Part shown: one piece after another, positions 53,506 through 62,268 of the stretch
Layout: each line of letters starts with the position of its first letter
Numbering within the stretch: the stretch's first letter is position 1
Source of the DNA: Thalassospira lucentensis
GTDB taxonomy: Bacteria; Pseudomonadota; Alphaproteobacteria; Rhodospirillales; Thalassospiraceae
Length of the DNA: 64,000 bases
Direction of reading: 5' to 3'
Assembly (NCBI RefSeq): GCF_001613805.1
Contig: NZ_LPVY01000003.1
Coordinates: 434,001-498,000, forward strand
Made by a program: the position numbers and the translations under genes
Notes under the pieces: generated by a model
The model's database searches: none
Told to the model about the DNA's origin: nothing
The model's input: the letters and a program-made list of their open reading frames with translations, nothing else

Positions 53506-53760
53506 TTATTTCGCGGCCAGATGCTCGATATGATAGATAAACACATCATTTTCCTGTGTCGATGACAACAGGCGGTTTCCGGTCATTTCGCAAAAGGATT
53601 TCATATCTGCGACCGAGCCTGGATCGGTCGCCAAAACCTTAAGCACACCGCCTGCAGGCACATCGCGCAATGCCTTTTTTGCCTTCAGCACCGGCATCGG
53701 ACAAATCAATCCACGGGCATCAAGAACAAGGTCAAAGGGATCTTCTGGAGTAAGCGACAT
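53506..53760 (-). CDS. TusA-family sulfur carrier protein
   Basis: 84 residues from the ATG at 53760. DARGLICPMPVLKAKKAL holds the persulfide-carrying Cys20 and the CPMP motif; GGVLKVLATDPGSVADM follows. TusA-like proteins hand sulfur to tRNA thiolation, molybdenum cofactor or sulfur oxidation systems. Divergent from a TauE/SafE exporter gene about 120 bp away, which supports a sulfur-related role. Confidence 0.9.
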   Translation of the reverse strand: MSLTPEDPFDLVLDARGLICPMPVLKAKKALRDVPAGGVLKVLATDPGSVADMKSFCEMTGNRLLSSTQENDVFIYHIEHLAAK

Positions 53761-53878
53761 GAAAAACCTTACAAAAAATCGGATTATCCCGGCCAATCAG
53801 TGAATTGGCGATTGTTGCATTTGCACAATATGTTAGACTGATTTCTCAGAATCAATCAAACGCTGATGCCCGCCTGCG

Positions 53879-54802
53879 ATGCAAATCTATTTGCCTATTG
53901 CCGAGATGTCGGTAAACATTTTTCTGATACTGGGGCTAGGCGGCGGCGTCGGATTTTTGTCCGGGTTGTTCGGGGTTGGCGGCGGATTTTTGATCACGCC
54001 GCTTTTGATTTTCTATGGTATCCCCCCTGCTGTATCGGTTGCAACCGCTGCGAACCAGATTGTCGCATCGTCGGTTTCAGGCGTGTTTGCCCATTGGCGA
54101 CGCGGTAACGTCGACCTGAAAATGGGCCTTGTCCTTCTGGCGGGTGGTATAGCCGGGTCCACAATCGGGGTCTGGGTTTTTGCATGGTTACGTTCCCTCG
54201 GGCAAATTGATCTGGTCATTTCGCTTTGCTATGTGATCTTTTTGGGGATCATCGGCGGCATGATGCTGATCGAGGCATCGCGTGCCATTTTCCGCACCCG
54301 GCGCCGCGGCGGGCCATTTCGTCGCACCAAGAAACACCAGCACAGCTTTGTCCATGGTCTGCCCCTTAAAATGCGGTTTTACCGCTCCGGGCTTTATATC
54401 AGCGCCTTGCTGCCGCTTCTTGTCGGCTTCTTTGTCGGGCTTCTGACCGCTCTGATGGGGGTTGGCGGTGGCTTTGTAATGGTTCCGGCGATGATTTACA
54501 TCCTGGGCATGCCGACCAGTGTCGTCATCGGGACATCGCTGTTTCAGATCATTTTTGTGACCGCCAACGTTACTTTCCTGCAATCCATTCAGACGCAAAC
54601 CGTTGATGTTGCCCTTGCCATCCTGCTGTTGATCGGCGGCGTCATCGGGGCACAATTCGGCGCACAATTCGGATCGCGCCTTAAGGCGGAACATTTGCGG
54701 GCAATGCTGGGGCTTCTGGTTCTTTCGGTTTGCCTGAAACTTCTGTTCGATCTCGTGATCACGCCGACCGAACTTTATTCCATCGCGCCGGAGAATTTGT
54801 AA
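53879..54802 (+). CDS. TauE/SafE family sulfite/anion exporter
   Basis: 307 residues with about eight hydrophobic helices. The duplicated signature is clear: GGGVGFLSGLFGVGGGFLITPLL near residue 20 and VGLLTALMGVGGGFVMVPAM near residue 190. The family exports sulfite, sulfoacetate or related anions. The stop overlaps the following gene by 1 bp (TAATG). The pairing with a TIGR02186-type gene is a known alphaproteobacterial arrangement. Confidence 0.9.
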   Translation: MQIYLPIAEMSVNIFLILGLGGGVGFLSGLFGVGGGFLITPLLIFYGIPPAVSVATAANQIVASSVSGVFAHWRRGNVDLKMGLVLLAGGIAGSTIGVWVFAWLRSLGQIDLVISLCYVIFLGIIGGMMLIEASRAIFRTRRRGGPFRRTKKHQHSFVHGLPLKMRFYRSGLYISALLPLLVGFFVGLLTALMGVGGGFVMVPAMIYILGMPTSVVIGTSLFQIIFVTANVTFLQSIQTQTVDVALAILLLIGGVIGAQFGAQFGSRLKAEHLRAMLGLLVLSVCLKLLFDLVITPTELYSIAPENL

Positions 54803-55560
54803 TGAACAAATCGGGCGCGATCATTCGTACACTGCTTGCCACCATGGCGGTGCTTGCCGTGGCCGGACAGGACCGGGCACGCGCCGATGCGCTGGTTGTT
54901 GATCTTTCCAACCATCTTGTTGCCATCACCACCGGCTTCACCGGAACCGACGTGCTTTTGTTTGGCGCGGTGCAAAGCGAAGGCGATGTGATCGTCACGG
55001 TCAGGGGCCCCGATCAGGATATGGTCGTGCGGCGCAAGGAACGCAAAGTCGGCATCTGGGTCAACAGCGAAAGTGCCACTTTCCGCAATGTGCCTGCCTA
55101 TTATGCCAGCGCGTCGAACCGGCCGATGGAAATCATCGCCAATTCACAGCTTTACAATGATTACCGTATCGGGCTTGAACATCAGCGCTTTGTGACCGAA
55201 ATCGATGACAAGGATCGCAACAGCAGCGATTACCGCGATGCCCTGTTGCGAAACATGCGTGCCGCAGGCCTTTTCAACCAGCGACCGGCAAAAATCAGCT
55301 TCCTGTCCAATCAGCTTTTTCGAACCGACATCCATTTTCCGGCCAATACCCCGACCGGTACATACACCATCAATGTCTATCTGATCCGGGACGGTCGTAT
55401 TGCCAGCGTCAAGACAACGCCGCTGGTCGTATCCAAAACCGGCGTCAGCGCCGAAGTTTATGACTTCGCACATCGCTATTCCGCGCTTTACGGTATCATC
55501 GCCGTGATCATTGCCGTCGCCGCCGGATGGACAGCAAGCGTCATGTTCCGCAAAAGGTAA
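54802..55560 (+). CDS. TIGR02186-type membrane-anchored protein
   Basis: 252 residues from the ATG at 54802. A signal peptide or anchor (IIRTLLATMAVLAVAGQ), a beta-rich periplasmic domain with TGTDVLLFGAVQSEGDVIVTVRGP and GIWVNSESATFRNVPAYYA, and a C-terminal transmembrane helix (ALYGIIAVIIAVAAGWTASVM). It matches the TIGR02186 family of unknown function, usually next to TauE/SafE, so it is probably an accessory of the exporter. Confidence 0.83.
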   Translation: MNKSGAIIRTLLATMAVLAVAGQDRARADALVVDLSNHLVAITTGFTGTDVLLFGAVQSEGDVIVTVRGPDQDMVVRRKERKVGIWVNSESATFRNVPAYYASASNRPMEIIANSQLYNDYRIGLEHQRFVTEIDDKDRNSSDYRDALLRNMRAAGLFNQRPAKISFLSNQLFRTDIHFPANTPTGTYTINVYLIRDGRIASVKTTPLVVSKTGVSAEVYDFAHRYSALYGIIAVIIAVAAGWTASVMFRKR

Positions 55561-55799
55561 TCTGACCTTCAATCGTTGCTTGAACGATTGCGAAGCGTCC
55601 TTGTCCGGGCAATGTTTTCGCACATGCACCATCATGTTTTGCAGTTGCGTAAAGATAATTTCTTTGCCGGGATGCTTGAAAAATAACTTGGAAACGGTCC
55701 TTAAGTTACGGCAAACTTTGCTGATCCGGTGTGACAGCCCCTCGCCCCGCAAGTTGGCGCAACACATTCGGAACCCGTTTTCATTCAGGGCAGGACGAC

Positions 55800-56306
55800 A
55801 TGAATTCATTTGATGCCGACCGAGAACTGCGCGCTGCCACCACGGATCGCACGTTCCTTGTTGTGGTCGACGACAGTGACGAAATGACCAAGGCACTTCG
55901 ATATGCCTGCCGCCGTGCACAGCATACCGGCGGACGCGTCGCATTGCTAAGCGTGATCCAGCCAGCCGAATTTCAGCACTGGATGGCTGTTGGCGATCTG
56001 ATGCAGGAAGAAGCGCGCGAAGACGCCGAAAACCGTATCAACGAGCTTGCGGCCTATGTGCATGAACAAACCGGCTCCATGCCGCTTCTGTTCATCCGCG
56101 AGGGTCGCCTCAAGGACGAACTACTCAAGGTTCTGGACGAAGAAGAACAGATTTCCATTCTGGTTCTGGCAGCCGGCACCAACAGCGATGGCCCCGGCCC
56201 GCTGATCACGGCGCTGACCAATCGGGATGTGGTCGGTCAATTGCGCCTGCCATTGACCATCGTCCCCGCCGCCCTGTCAGAAGCCGATATCGACGCGCTT
56301 AGCTGA
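55800..56306 (+). CDS. Universal stress protein (UspA family)
   Basis: 168 residues from the ATG at 55800, with AGGACGAC ahead. N-terminal FLVVVDDSDEMTKALRYACRRA is the Usp strand-helix start; ILVLAAGTNSDGPGPLITALTNR holds a Gly-rich phosphate-loop-like stretch, although the usual G-2x-G-9x-G spacing is not exact. ATP binding is therefore uncertain. About 240 bp upstream holds no gene that I can see. Convergent with the glucan synthase gene, 4 bp apart. Confidence 0.85.
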   Translation: MNSFDADRELRAATTDRTFLVVVDDSDEMTKALRYACRRAQHTGGRVALLSVIQPAEFQHWMAVGDLMQEEAREDAENRINELAAYVHEQTGSMPLLFIREGRLKDELLKVLDEEEQISILVLAAGTNSDGPGPLITALTNRDVVGQLRLPLTIVPAALSEADIDALS

Positions 56307-56310
56307 TTAC

Positions 56311-58314
56311 CTAGCCCCGAACCGGACCACGACCGAATATGCGCCGGAATATCGCCCCCCACAGTTCTAGACTGTGGGCGGGTTTGGTCGCATTGTCGAT
56401 CCCGCTGGTATAAAGCGCGCGTATCAAAGCATCGCGTTCTGCATCCTGCGGTTCAGGTTCGAAATCCAGTGTAAAGACATGCACTCCGTCATCGCGTTCG
56501 AACGAACGCGCCAGAATTCCGGTCAAGGGCGGTAAATCTTCTGCATGCAGTTCAATTTTCCGGTTCTTGCCAAAGGCGGCAGCCTTGGCATCAGGCAACC
56601 GGGTTTCAAGACGGACCCCGCCAAGCGACATGTCTGTAATCATGACATCAAGCGGTTCCGGATGTTCATCTGCCTTGATCTTTGCCGTCAGGCTGACCGG
56701 AAAACGTTCCTGTTGCCGTTGCACCGGGCTTTCAAAGCAGATCAGCAATGCCACAAGCAGTGTCAACGCGTTGATTGATGCCCACAAACCACCAACGAGA
56801 AGGAAATTGGCATTGTCGATGATCCGGATGTCGGTATCGATATTGAAAAAAAACCCGCCGACCGTCAGCAGAAACAGGACACCAAGAATGATCGCCTCGG
56901 TGAATGAACTTCCTGCTCCCGATTGCGATCCCTTTGGTGTCACCTTAAAGGGACGCCCAAATGGCCGAATCAGGGATGACACAACAATCGGGAATAACCG
57001 AAGTGACACCAGCACCGCTGGCCCCTCGTTAACGACGGGATAGGCCTGTCTGCCATTGTGCCACATCGCTGTTCCCCATCCGCCGATCAGAACAGGTAAC
57101 TGCCAATAGAATATTTCCCAGCTCCGCGCATTTTCGAGCGGTTGCAGCCCGAACCAGAAGTAAAAAATCGGGATCATGATCACAAGCAATCGGGCCGGAA
57201 TGTGAAACACCCAATAGATCGGAAACAGCAGTATACGTTGCCAAACCGAAAGCCCCGGTCCTAATGGCCCGGCCTTGAGAAACAGGGTCTGTATTCCGCC
57301 CTGACACCAGCGTTCCCTCTGGGTATGGAATGCCAAAAGACTTTCGGCAGCCAGACCGATTGACAGCTTTTCATTTAAATATCGGGTTCGATACCCTTTG
57401 CGCAGCATTTCAAGCGAAGTCAGGATGTCTTCGGTAATGGATGCGGTCGGCACCCCGCCAATCTCGTCAAGCGCCTTGCGGCGCATCACCATGCAGGACC
57501 CGCAACAGAACATTGAGTCCCACGCATCAAGCGATGGCGCTATGTGATCGAAAAACAGTCGTTGTTCATCAGGCCAGCGATCTGCAATCCAAAGATTGCG
57601 CTGCATCGGATCCTTGTTGAAGAAATGCTGCGGCGTCTGAACAATGCCAATGTCGGACTCTTCAAAAAATCCGACAACACGTTTCAGGAAATTGCGATAT
57701 GGAACAAAATCGGCATCAAAAATGCACACCAGATCACCGTTAGACTGCGACAGGCCATTATTGACATTTCCTGCCTTGGCGTGAGTGCCGTCCTTGCGAA
57801 TGATGTAATTCGCACCTTTCTTCTCGCAAAACTCCCGCAGCCAGTCGCGTTTGCCATCATCAAGCACCCAGACCTTCAGTTTCGGATAATCCAGCGCCAG
57901 CGCCCCGACGATACTGCGTTCAAGCACATCAAGCGGTTCGTTATAAGACGGAATGAAAACATCGACGATCGGCCATGCCTCGACCGGGCGTGCCTGCAAT
58001 CGTTGCAGGGCAGCATCTGCCTCGGCACTACGATTGACGATCTTGCAATGGATCAGCGACTGGCGGAGCATATCGCACAGAAAAACGATCTCAATTGCGA
58101 ACAGAAAAACAATCCACCAGCCTTGCGCGGTTGACAGGTCCGCAGGAAGAACGGTTTCCGTAATACGCCAAGGCAGATAACGGGCGATAAGCGCAATCAG
58201 AAAGATCACCACCAGCCAGCGTGCCCATAACCTGTCACGCGGCAGAATTGGCGACACAAGCATCATGACACCAATAATCAGTGCCAAAGGGGCAAACTGC
58301 ACCCAAAGGTTCAT
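56311..58314 (-). CDS. Processive GT2 beta-glucan synthase with PilZ domain (BcsA/BgsA-like)
   Basis: 667 residues. Membrane helices near 5-80 and between about 360 and 525. GT2 motifs of cellulose-synthase type: DDG (152-154), DAD (200-202), TED (294-296) and QRERW (332-336, Q-x-x-R-W). C-terminal PilZ signatures are intact: RQQER (533-537) and DMSLGG (561-566), so c-di-GMP should activate it. There is no bcsB, bcsZ or bcsC nearby; instead a HlyD-like adaptor gene precedes it with a 1-bp overlap. This gene pair resembles rhizobial bgsB-bgsA, which makes mixed-linkage beta-glucan, so the product may not be cellulose. Confidence 0.88.
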   Translation of the reverse strand: MNLWVQFAPLALIIGVMMLVSPILPRDRLWARWLVVIFLIALIARYLPWRITETVLPADLSTAQGWWIVFLFAIEIVFLCDMLRQSLIHCKIVNRSAEADAALQRLQARPVEAWPIVDVFIPSYNEPLDVLERSIVGALALDYPKLKVWVLDDGKRDWLREFCEKKGANYIIRKDGTHAKAGNVNNGLSQSNGDLVCIFDADFVPYRNFLKRVVGFFEESDIGIVQTPQHFFNKDPMQRNLWIADRWPDEQRLFFDHIAPSLDAWDSMFCCGSCMVMRRKALDEIGGVPTASITEDILTSLEMLRKGYRTRYLNEKLSIGLAAESLLAFHTQRERWCQGGIQTLFLKAGPLGPGLSVWQRILLFPIYWVFHIPARLLVIMIPIFYFWFGLQPLENARSWEIFYWQLPVLIGGWGTAMWHNGRQAYPVVNEGPAVLVSLRLFPIVVSSLIRPFGRPFKVTPKGSQSGAGSSFTEAIILGVLFLLTVGGFFFNIDTDIRIIDNANFLLVGGLWASINALTLLVALLICFESPVQRQQERFPVSLTAKIKADEHPEPLDVMITDMSLGGVRLETRLPDAKAAAFGKNRKIELHAEDLPPLTGILARSFERDDGVHVFTLDFEPEPQDAERDALIRALYTSGIDNATKPAHSLELWGAIFRRIFGRGPVRG

Positions 58315-59537
58315 CAGCTTTCCTCACTGCTGGTGAACCAGCCGTCAAAACGCCCCGGTATCTGCACTTCGGCGCGGCGCCCCACATTGCAAAATGTTTG
58401 CGGGCTGCTGGCAAAGTCGGCTTCCGGCACCTCGACCACCAGAAGAACCTCGTCCTTTTTCAAAAGCGGCGGGATAGCCGCATATTCAAGCTCCGGTGTT
58501 ACGGCACGGGTACCGCGAATACCAACCACAACTCCGCGATAGATTTCCGACGAACCCTGAAGTCTTACGCTCACATCGCTTCCGGGCAGCAACGTATCGG
58601 ACATGCCTTCATCGACCGGAACTTCAATATGAATTGCCGAACAATCCAGAAGCTTTGCCAGATCGTTATTCTTTGTCACCGTTGATAGCTCGGATGCCAT
58701 TCGACGCCAGACAAGGCCATCAATCGGGCTGCGGACCTGCATCGACTCACGTCGGCCCGCCCGCATGGTCTCCTCGCGAAACTGCCGGTCAATCGCGCCC
58801 ATGCGCCCCCGGGTTTCTGCCAACTGCACGTTCAGATCGGCAATTGCAAGAACCACTTCATCAAGACGTTGCTGTGAATAGGGAACATCATTTTGACCAT
58901 CACCGACAAAAATGCCCTTACCGACCGCCTCGCCCTCCTCGCGGAATCGCTCGGCATCGGCTTTGGCGCGTTCAACTTCCTGCTGGGCTTGTTCCAGAAG
59001 TGACTCTGCTTCGTCAACCCGGACACGGGCAACATGACCATCCCCAAACAGGGTGCGTTGCCGTGCCAATGTCAATTCACGTTCCTTGACGACCGATTGC
59101 CAGCTTTTGCGACGGGCCTCGGCCTCCAGAAGACGAAAACGCAGGTTAAGCTGCGACCCCGAAATCATGTCTTTGACACGGGTGGTAAGTTCGGCTTTCA
59201 GGGCATCCAGCGCATTAAGCTTTTCAAGCAAGGCCGTTTCACGCGAACGCAGCAACTGGTTTTCACCGTCAAGCTGGGCAAGCAACGCCTGTGGTTCGGT
59301 ATCATCAGTAATACGCGTTACAACCTGGCCCGCTTTTATCGGCTCGCCAATATCTGGAATGGCGCGCACAAGTTGACCGCTGATCGGTGCCTGGATGGTC
59401 ACAAGCTTGGCGTTAACAACGCCGTTCGGCCGAATATCGGCAACAGTCAGAGGCGCTAGCTGCCAAATCGCAACAACAATAATTACGGCGGCAACAGCCA
59501 GTCTTACCGTCTGGCCGCGCGTCAAACCGAACTTCAT
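58314..59537 (-). CDS. HlyD/EmrA-like adaptor for the beta-glucan synthase
   Basis: 407 residues from the ATG at 59537, with GGAGA ahead. One transmembrane helix near residues 12-30 (VRLAVAAVIIVVAIWQLAPL), the lipoyl half-motif VTIQAPISGQLVRAIPDIGEP, a long helical hairpin (about 85-255) and the second half SPIDGLVWRRMAS. Similar to membrane-fusion proteins, but not the type I secretion subtype. The 1-bp overlap with the synthase gene indicates joint work in polymer passage across the periplasm. Confidence 0.87.
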   Translation of the reverse strand: MKFGLTRGQTVRLAVAAVIIVVAIWQLAPLTVADIRPNGVVNAKLVTIQAPISGQLVRAIPDIGEPIKAGQVVTRITDDTEPQALLAQLDGENQLLRSRETALLEKLNALDALKAELTTRVKDMISGSQLNLRFRLLEAEARRKSWQSVVKERELTLARQRTLFGDGHVARVRVDEAESLLEQAQQEVERAKADAERFREEGEAVGKGIFVGDGQNDVPYSQQRLDEVVLAIADLNVQLAETRGRMGAIDRQFREETMRAGRRESMQVRSPIDGLVWRRMASELSTVTKNNDLAKLLDCSAIHIEVPVDEGMSDTLLPGSDVSVRLQGSSEIYRGVVVGIRGTRAVTPELEYAAIPPLLKKDEVLLVVEVPEADFASSPQTFCNVGRRAEVQIPGRFDGWFTSSEES

Positions 59538-59669
59538 ACTGTCTCTCCGATCCATGGGGAATGATGCAATGCGCAACACTTATAGATTGAGAATGCTATA
59601 CGAAGTTTTCAAGGCTATGGATTGAAAAACAAGGAACTTTTGGCAAATTCATATCGCAAAAGGCGAATA

Positions 59670-62096
59670 TTAAGCCGTGCGATCTTCAAGGAAGTTCATG
59701 TAAGAATCAAAGGAAGACCGCTGCCCGAACAGGACGTGAGCGCGGTTGCGGATGGCCTGTGAAACGACCGAACGCCGTCGTTTATCCATCGCCAGCGTCA
59801 GCGCGGTTTCAACATAGTCGGCTGAATGATAGGCAACACAATCAAACACCGATATCTGGCGATAACAGGTATGGCTACGCCGCGATCGCGCCCCCTTGCC
59901 CGGCAGGGTCACAAGCGGCACACCAAGGCCAAGACAATCAAATGCCAGCATCGCATCGTTCCATGCCGGGCTTTCAAGAACGACATCCACCGCACAAAGC
60001 AGGGAATGAAGATCGGCACGGCTATGAACAGAAACAAACCGCATGCGTCCGGCCACATCGGCATAATTGACCGCAAAACGCCGCCCCCATGCCGCGTCCC
60101 AGCTATCGCGCTCGGGTGCGATCAACAGAAGTTCAGCAGTTTCATCAAGACGCAGAATTTCGGCAATCAGCGGATCAAAATCAGCCGTCAGAACATCAAG
60201 CGGCTGCGGACAAAGATACGTATTCCGGTCCTGATCAATGCGCCAGCGGCGCTGTAGATCACCCGGCGACAGCTTAATTTCATCTGGCCTTGTTGCATTG
60301 ACAAACAATCCGGGCAGACGGATCAATTCCTCGCTAAAGCGGGTTTCACCGCCCGCCGTTTCCCAATCCTCGGCAATCAGGTGGCAATCAATGTTTGAAA
60401 GGCCCGTCGTCGCGGCAATTCCGCCACCGGCAATCTGCAACGGTGCCAGCCGCCAGCTTGCCAGCAACATGGTATATGCATCGGCCTGCGGATCGACATA
60501 ATGCAAGACGTCAAGGTCAAGGCCCGCAATCACCCGGGCCGAATGCAACGGATCAAGCGGCAATGGCACCACCAGATCGGCCTCCGCATCTATGCGCGCG
60601 GTTATGTCATCCTCACCCAATGGCGGACGGATCACCGTGATATCAAACCGGTCGCGGTCAATCGCACGGACCAGCCCCGCAATCCATCGCCCAATACCGT
60701 TATCGCGCATATTGGCCGATACAACGCCAAGGCGGACCTTGCCGCCCTTTGGTCGGGCCCGCGCCGCGACATGGGGCACGTCATAACCAGAAACCAGCCG
60801 CTCCCAATAATGACCAACCGCGCGCAATTGCGCATCGCCTTCGGGGCGAAGCGCCGCACGCCATACCGGCGGGAACCGTGTCAGGGTGATCGGATCAATC
60901 AGATCGCTTTGGCCAAGATCAAGGTCGAGATCGTCATCATCCAGCGTATCGTCGAGAAGATCGCGAACAACTTCGTCATTCTGTGCCGCCAGATCGGCAG
61001 GAACCGGGGCGAAAAGCAGCCGGCGGGCTGTTCTGAACAGCGCCGTGTTGTCCCCCATGGCAATCTTGCGATCTATTGCGTTTTGCAGAACCGATTGGGC
61101 GGATGCCGCATCGCCTTCTTCTGCCAGCTCGACAGCCAGCCGGAAGACGGCATCATCACCACCTCCCGCACCAATCGCGGCACCAAACCGTTCCACGGCT
61201 TCGCTATGGCGCCCGGCAAGGCTTAATGCCTCGCCCATCATCAAAAGAAGTTCGGGGTCTTCTGGATTTGCGCGCAAAAGTGCTTCCAACGCGCCAATGG
61301 CCTCGGTCCCCTGCCCGGTCCGCAAATACAGCAGGGCCAACGTGCGCCGCGCCCCCGCATCCTGTGGATCAAGTGCCAGAACCTGGCGCAGGCAATGCAG
61401 CGCCCCGGCGAACTGGCCCAGTCGGAAAAGCGCATCGCCATAGGCCGTCAGGGCACGCTGATGCCCGGGTTGCAGTTCAAGGGCACGCAAAAGCGGCTCG
61501 GATGCAGAAACCGTCCGTCCCTGATCCAGCCTGATCTGCCCCATCAAAACCAGCGCATTGACGATATCGTCACGCAGCTTAAGTGCGGTTGTGCAGGATG
61601 CCTCTGCGCCTGCGATATCACCCATGGCATATTGGCAGGCACCAAGATTGGCATGAATTTCGGCAACATCGGGTGCCAGTCGAAGAGCCAGCATGTAGTT
61701 TTCATGCGCCAGTTCAAGTTCATCAAGCTGGCGATAGGTATTGGCGATATTGCAATAAAGCGCCGGGGAATCCGGGCATAGGCGAATCGCGCGCTTGAAG
61801 GCACCGACGGCCTCGCGCAGCTTGCCGACCGCTTTCAGGGCCTGCGCATGGTCATGCTGGATTTCGGCGTTATTGGCGTCGGCTATTGCAGCGCGGCCCA
61901 TACGTTCGGCTGCGATATCACCATTACCCTGTTTCATGGCAACCAGACCGGCCAGATGCATGGCTTCTGCCGCCTGCGGATAGGCAAGCGTCATCTTGCG
62001 GCAGGCGCTTTCAGCCTCCGCCAGTTGACCCGTTTCAAACAGGTCGATTGCAAACCGGAACATCTCGCCAAGTTCAGACAAGGATCGTATCGCCAC
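59670..62096 (-). CDS. TPR-repeat glycosyltransferase (GT41/O-GlcNAc-transferase-like)
   Basis: 808 residues starting at GTG. Residues about 1-330 contain tandem tetratricopeptide repeats (AEAMHLAGLVAMKQGNGDIA, LYCNIANTYRQLDELELAHE, AEIHANLGACQYAMGDIAGA). The C-terminal part from about 445 (GKVRLGVVSANMRDNGIGRW, PLQIAGGGIAATTGLSNID, VLESPAWNDAMLAFDCLGLGVPLVTLPGK) resembles GT41-type catalytic regions, though the canonical histidine and Lys motifs are diverged. A protein O-glycosyltransferase, for example acting on flagellin or envelope proteins, is possible. Ribosome site weak. Confidence 0.78.
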   Translation of the reverse strand: MAIRSLSELGEMFRFAIDLFETGQLAEAESACRKMTLAYPQAAEAMHLAGLVAMKQGNGDIAAERMGRAAIADANNAEIQHDHAQALKAVGKLREAVGAFKRAIRLCPDSPALYCNIANTYRQLDELELAHENYMLALRLAPDVAEIHANLGACQYAMGDIAGAEASCTTALKLRDDIVNALVLMGQIRLDQGRTVSASEPLLRALELQPGHQRALTAYGDALFRLGQFAGALHCLRQVLALDPQDAGARRTLALLYLRTGQGTEAIGALEALLRANPEDPELLLMMGEALSLAGRHSEAVERFGAAIGAGGGDDAVFRLAVELAEEGDAASAQSVLQNAIDRKIAMGDNTALFRTARRLLFAPVPADLAAQNDEVVRDLLDDTLDDDDLDLDLGQSDLIDPITLTRFPPVWRAALRPEGDAQLRAVGHYWERLVSGYDVPHVAARARPKGGKVRLGVVSANMRDNGIGRWIAGLVRAIDRDRFDITVIRPPLGEDDITARIDAEADLVVPLPLDPLHSARVIAGLDLDVLHYVDPQADAYTMLLASWRLAPLQIAGGGIAATTGLSNIDCHLIAEDWETAGGETRFSEELIRLPGLFVNATRPDEIKLSPGDLQRRWRIDQDRNTYLCPQPLDVLTADFDPLIAEILRLDETAELLLIAPERDSWDAAWGRRFAVNYADVAGRMRFVSVHSRADLHSLLCAVDVVLESPAWNDAMLAFDCLGLGVPLVTLPGKGARSRRSHTCYRQISVFDCVAYHSADYVETALTLAMDKRRRSVVSQAIRNRAHVLFGQRSSFDSYMNFLEDRTA

Positions 62097-62191
62097 CCGA
62101 GAGTTTGTTTAATCGGTCACCATAGTGACCAAGCGTTAACAAACCACGTCTTTGCCACAAAATATGGGTCGTGACTATGGCAAGGACGCAC

Positions 62192-62223
62192 AAAAAACCA
62201 CCCGGCCTGACAAGACCGGGTGG
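62192..62223 (-). terminator. Terminator after the saccharopine dehydrogenase-family gene
   Basis: CCACCCGG (62198-62205) pairs with CCGGGTGG (62216-62223) across a 10-nt loop. On the minus strand it is followed by TTTTTT. It lies about 45 bp beyond the stop. Confidence 0.85.
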
Positions 62224-62268
62224 CAAAGTTCATCACCATGCCAAAAAGCATGATGCGGGAGTTATAAA

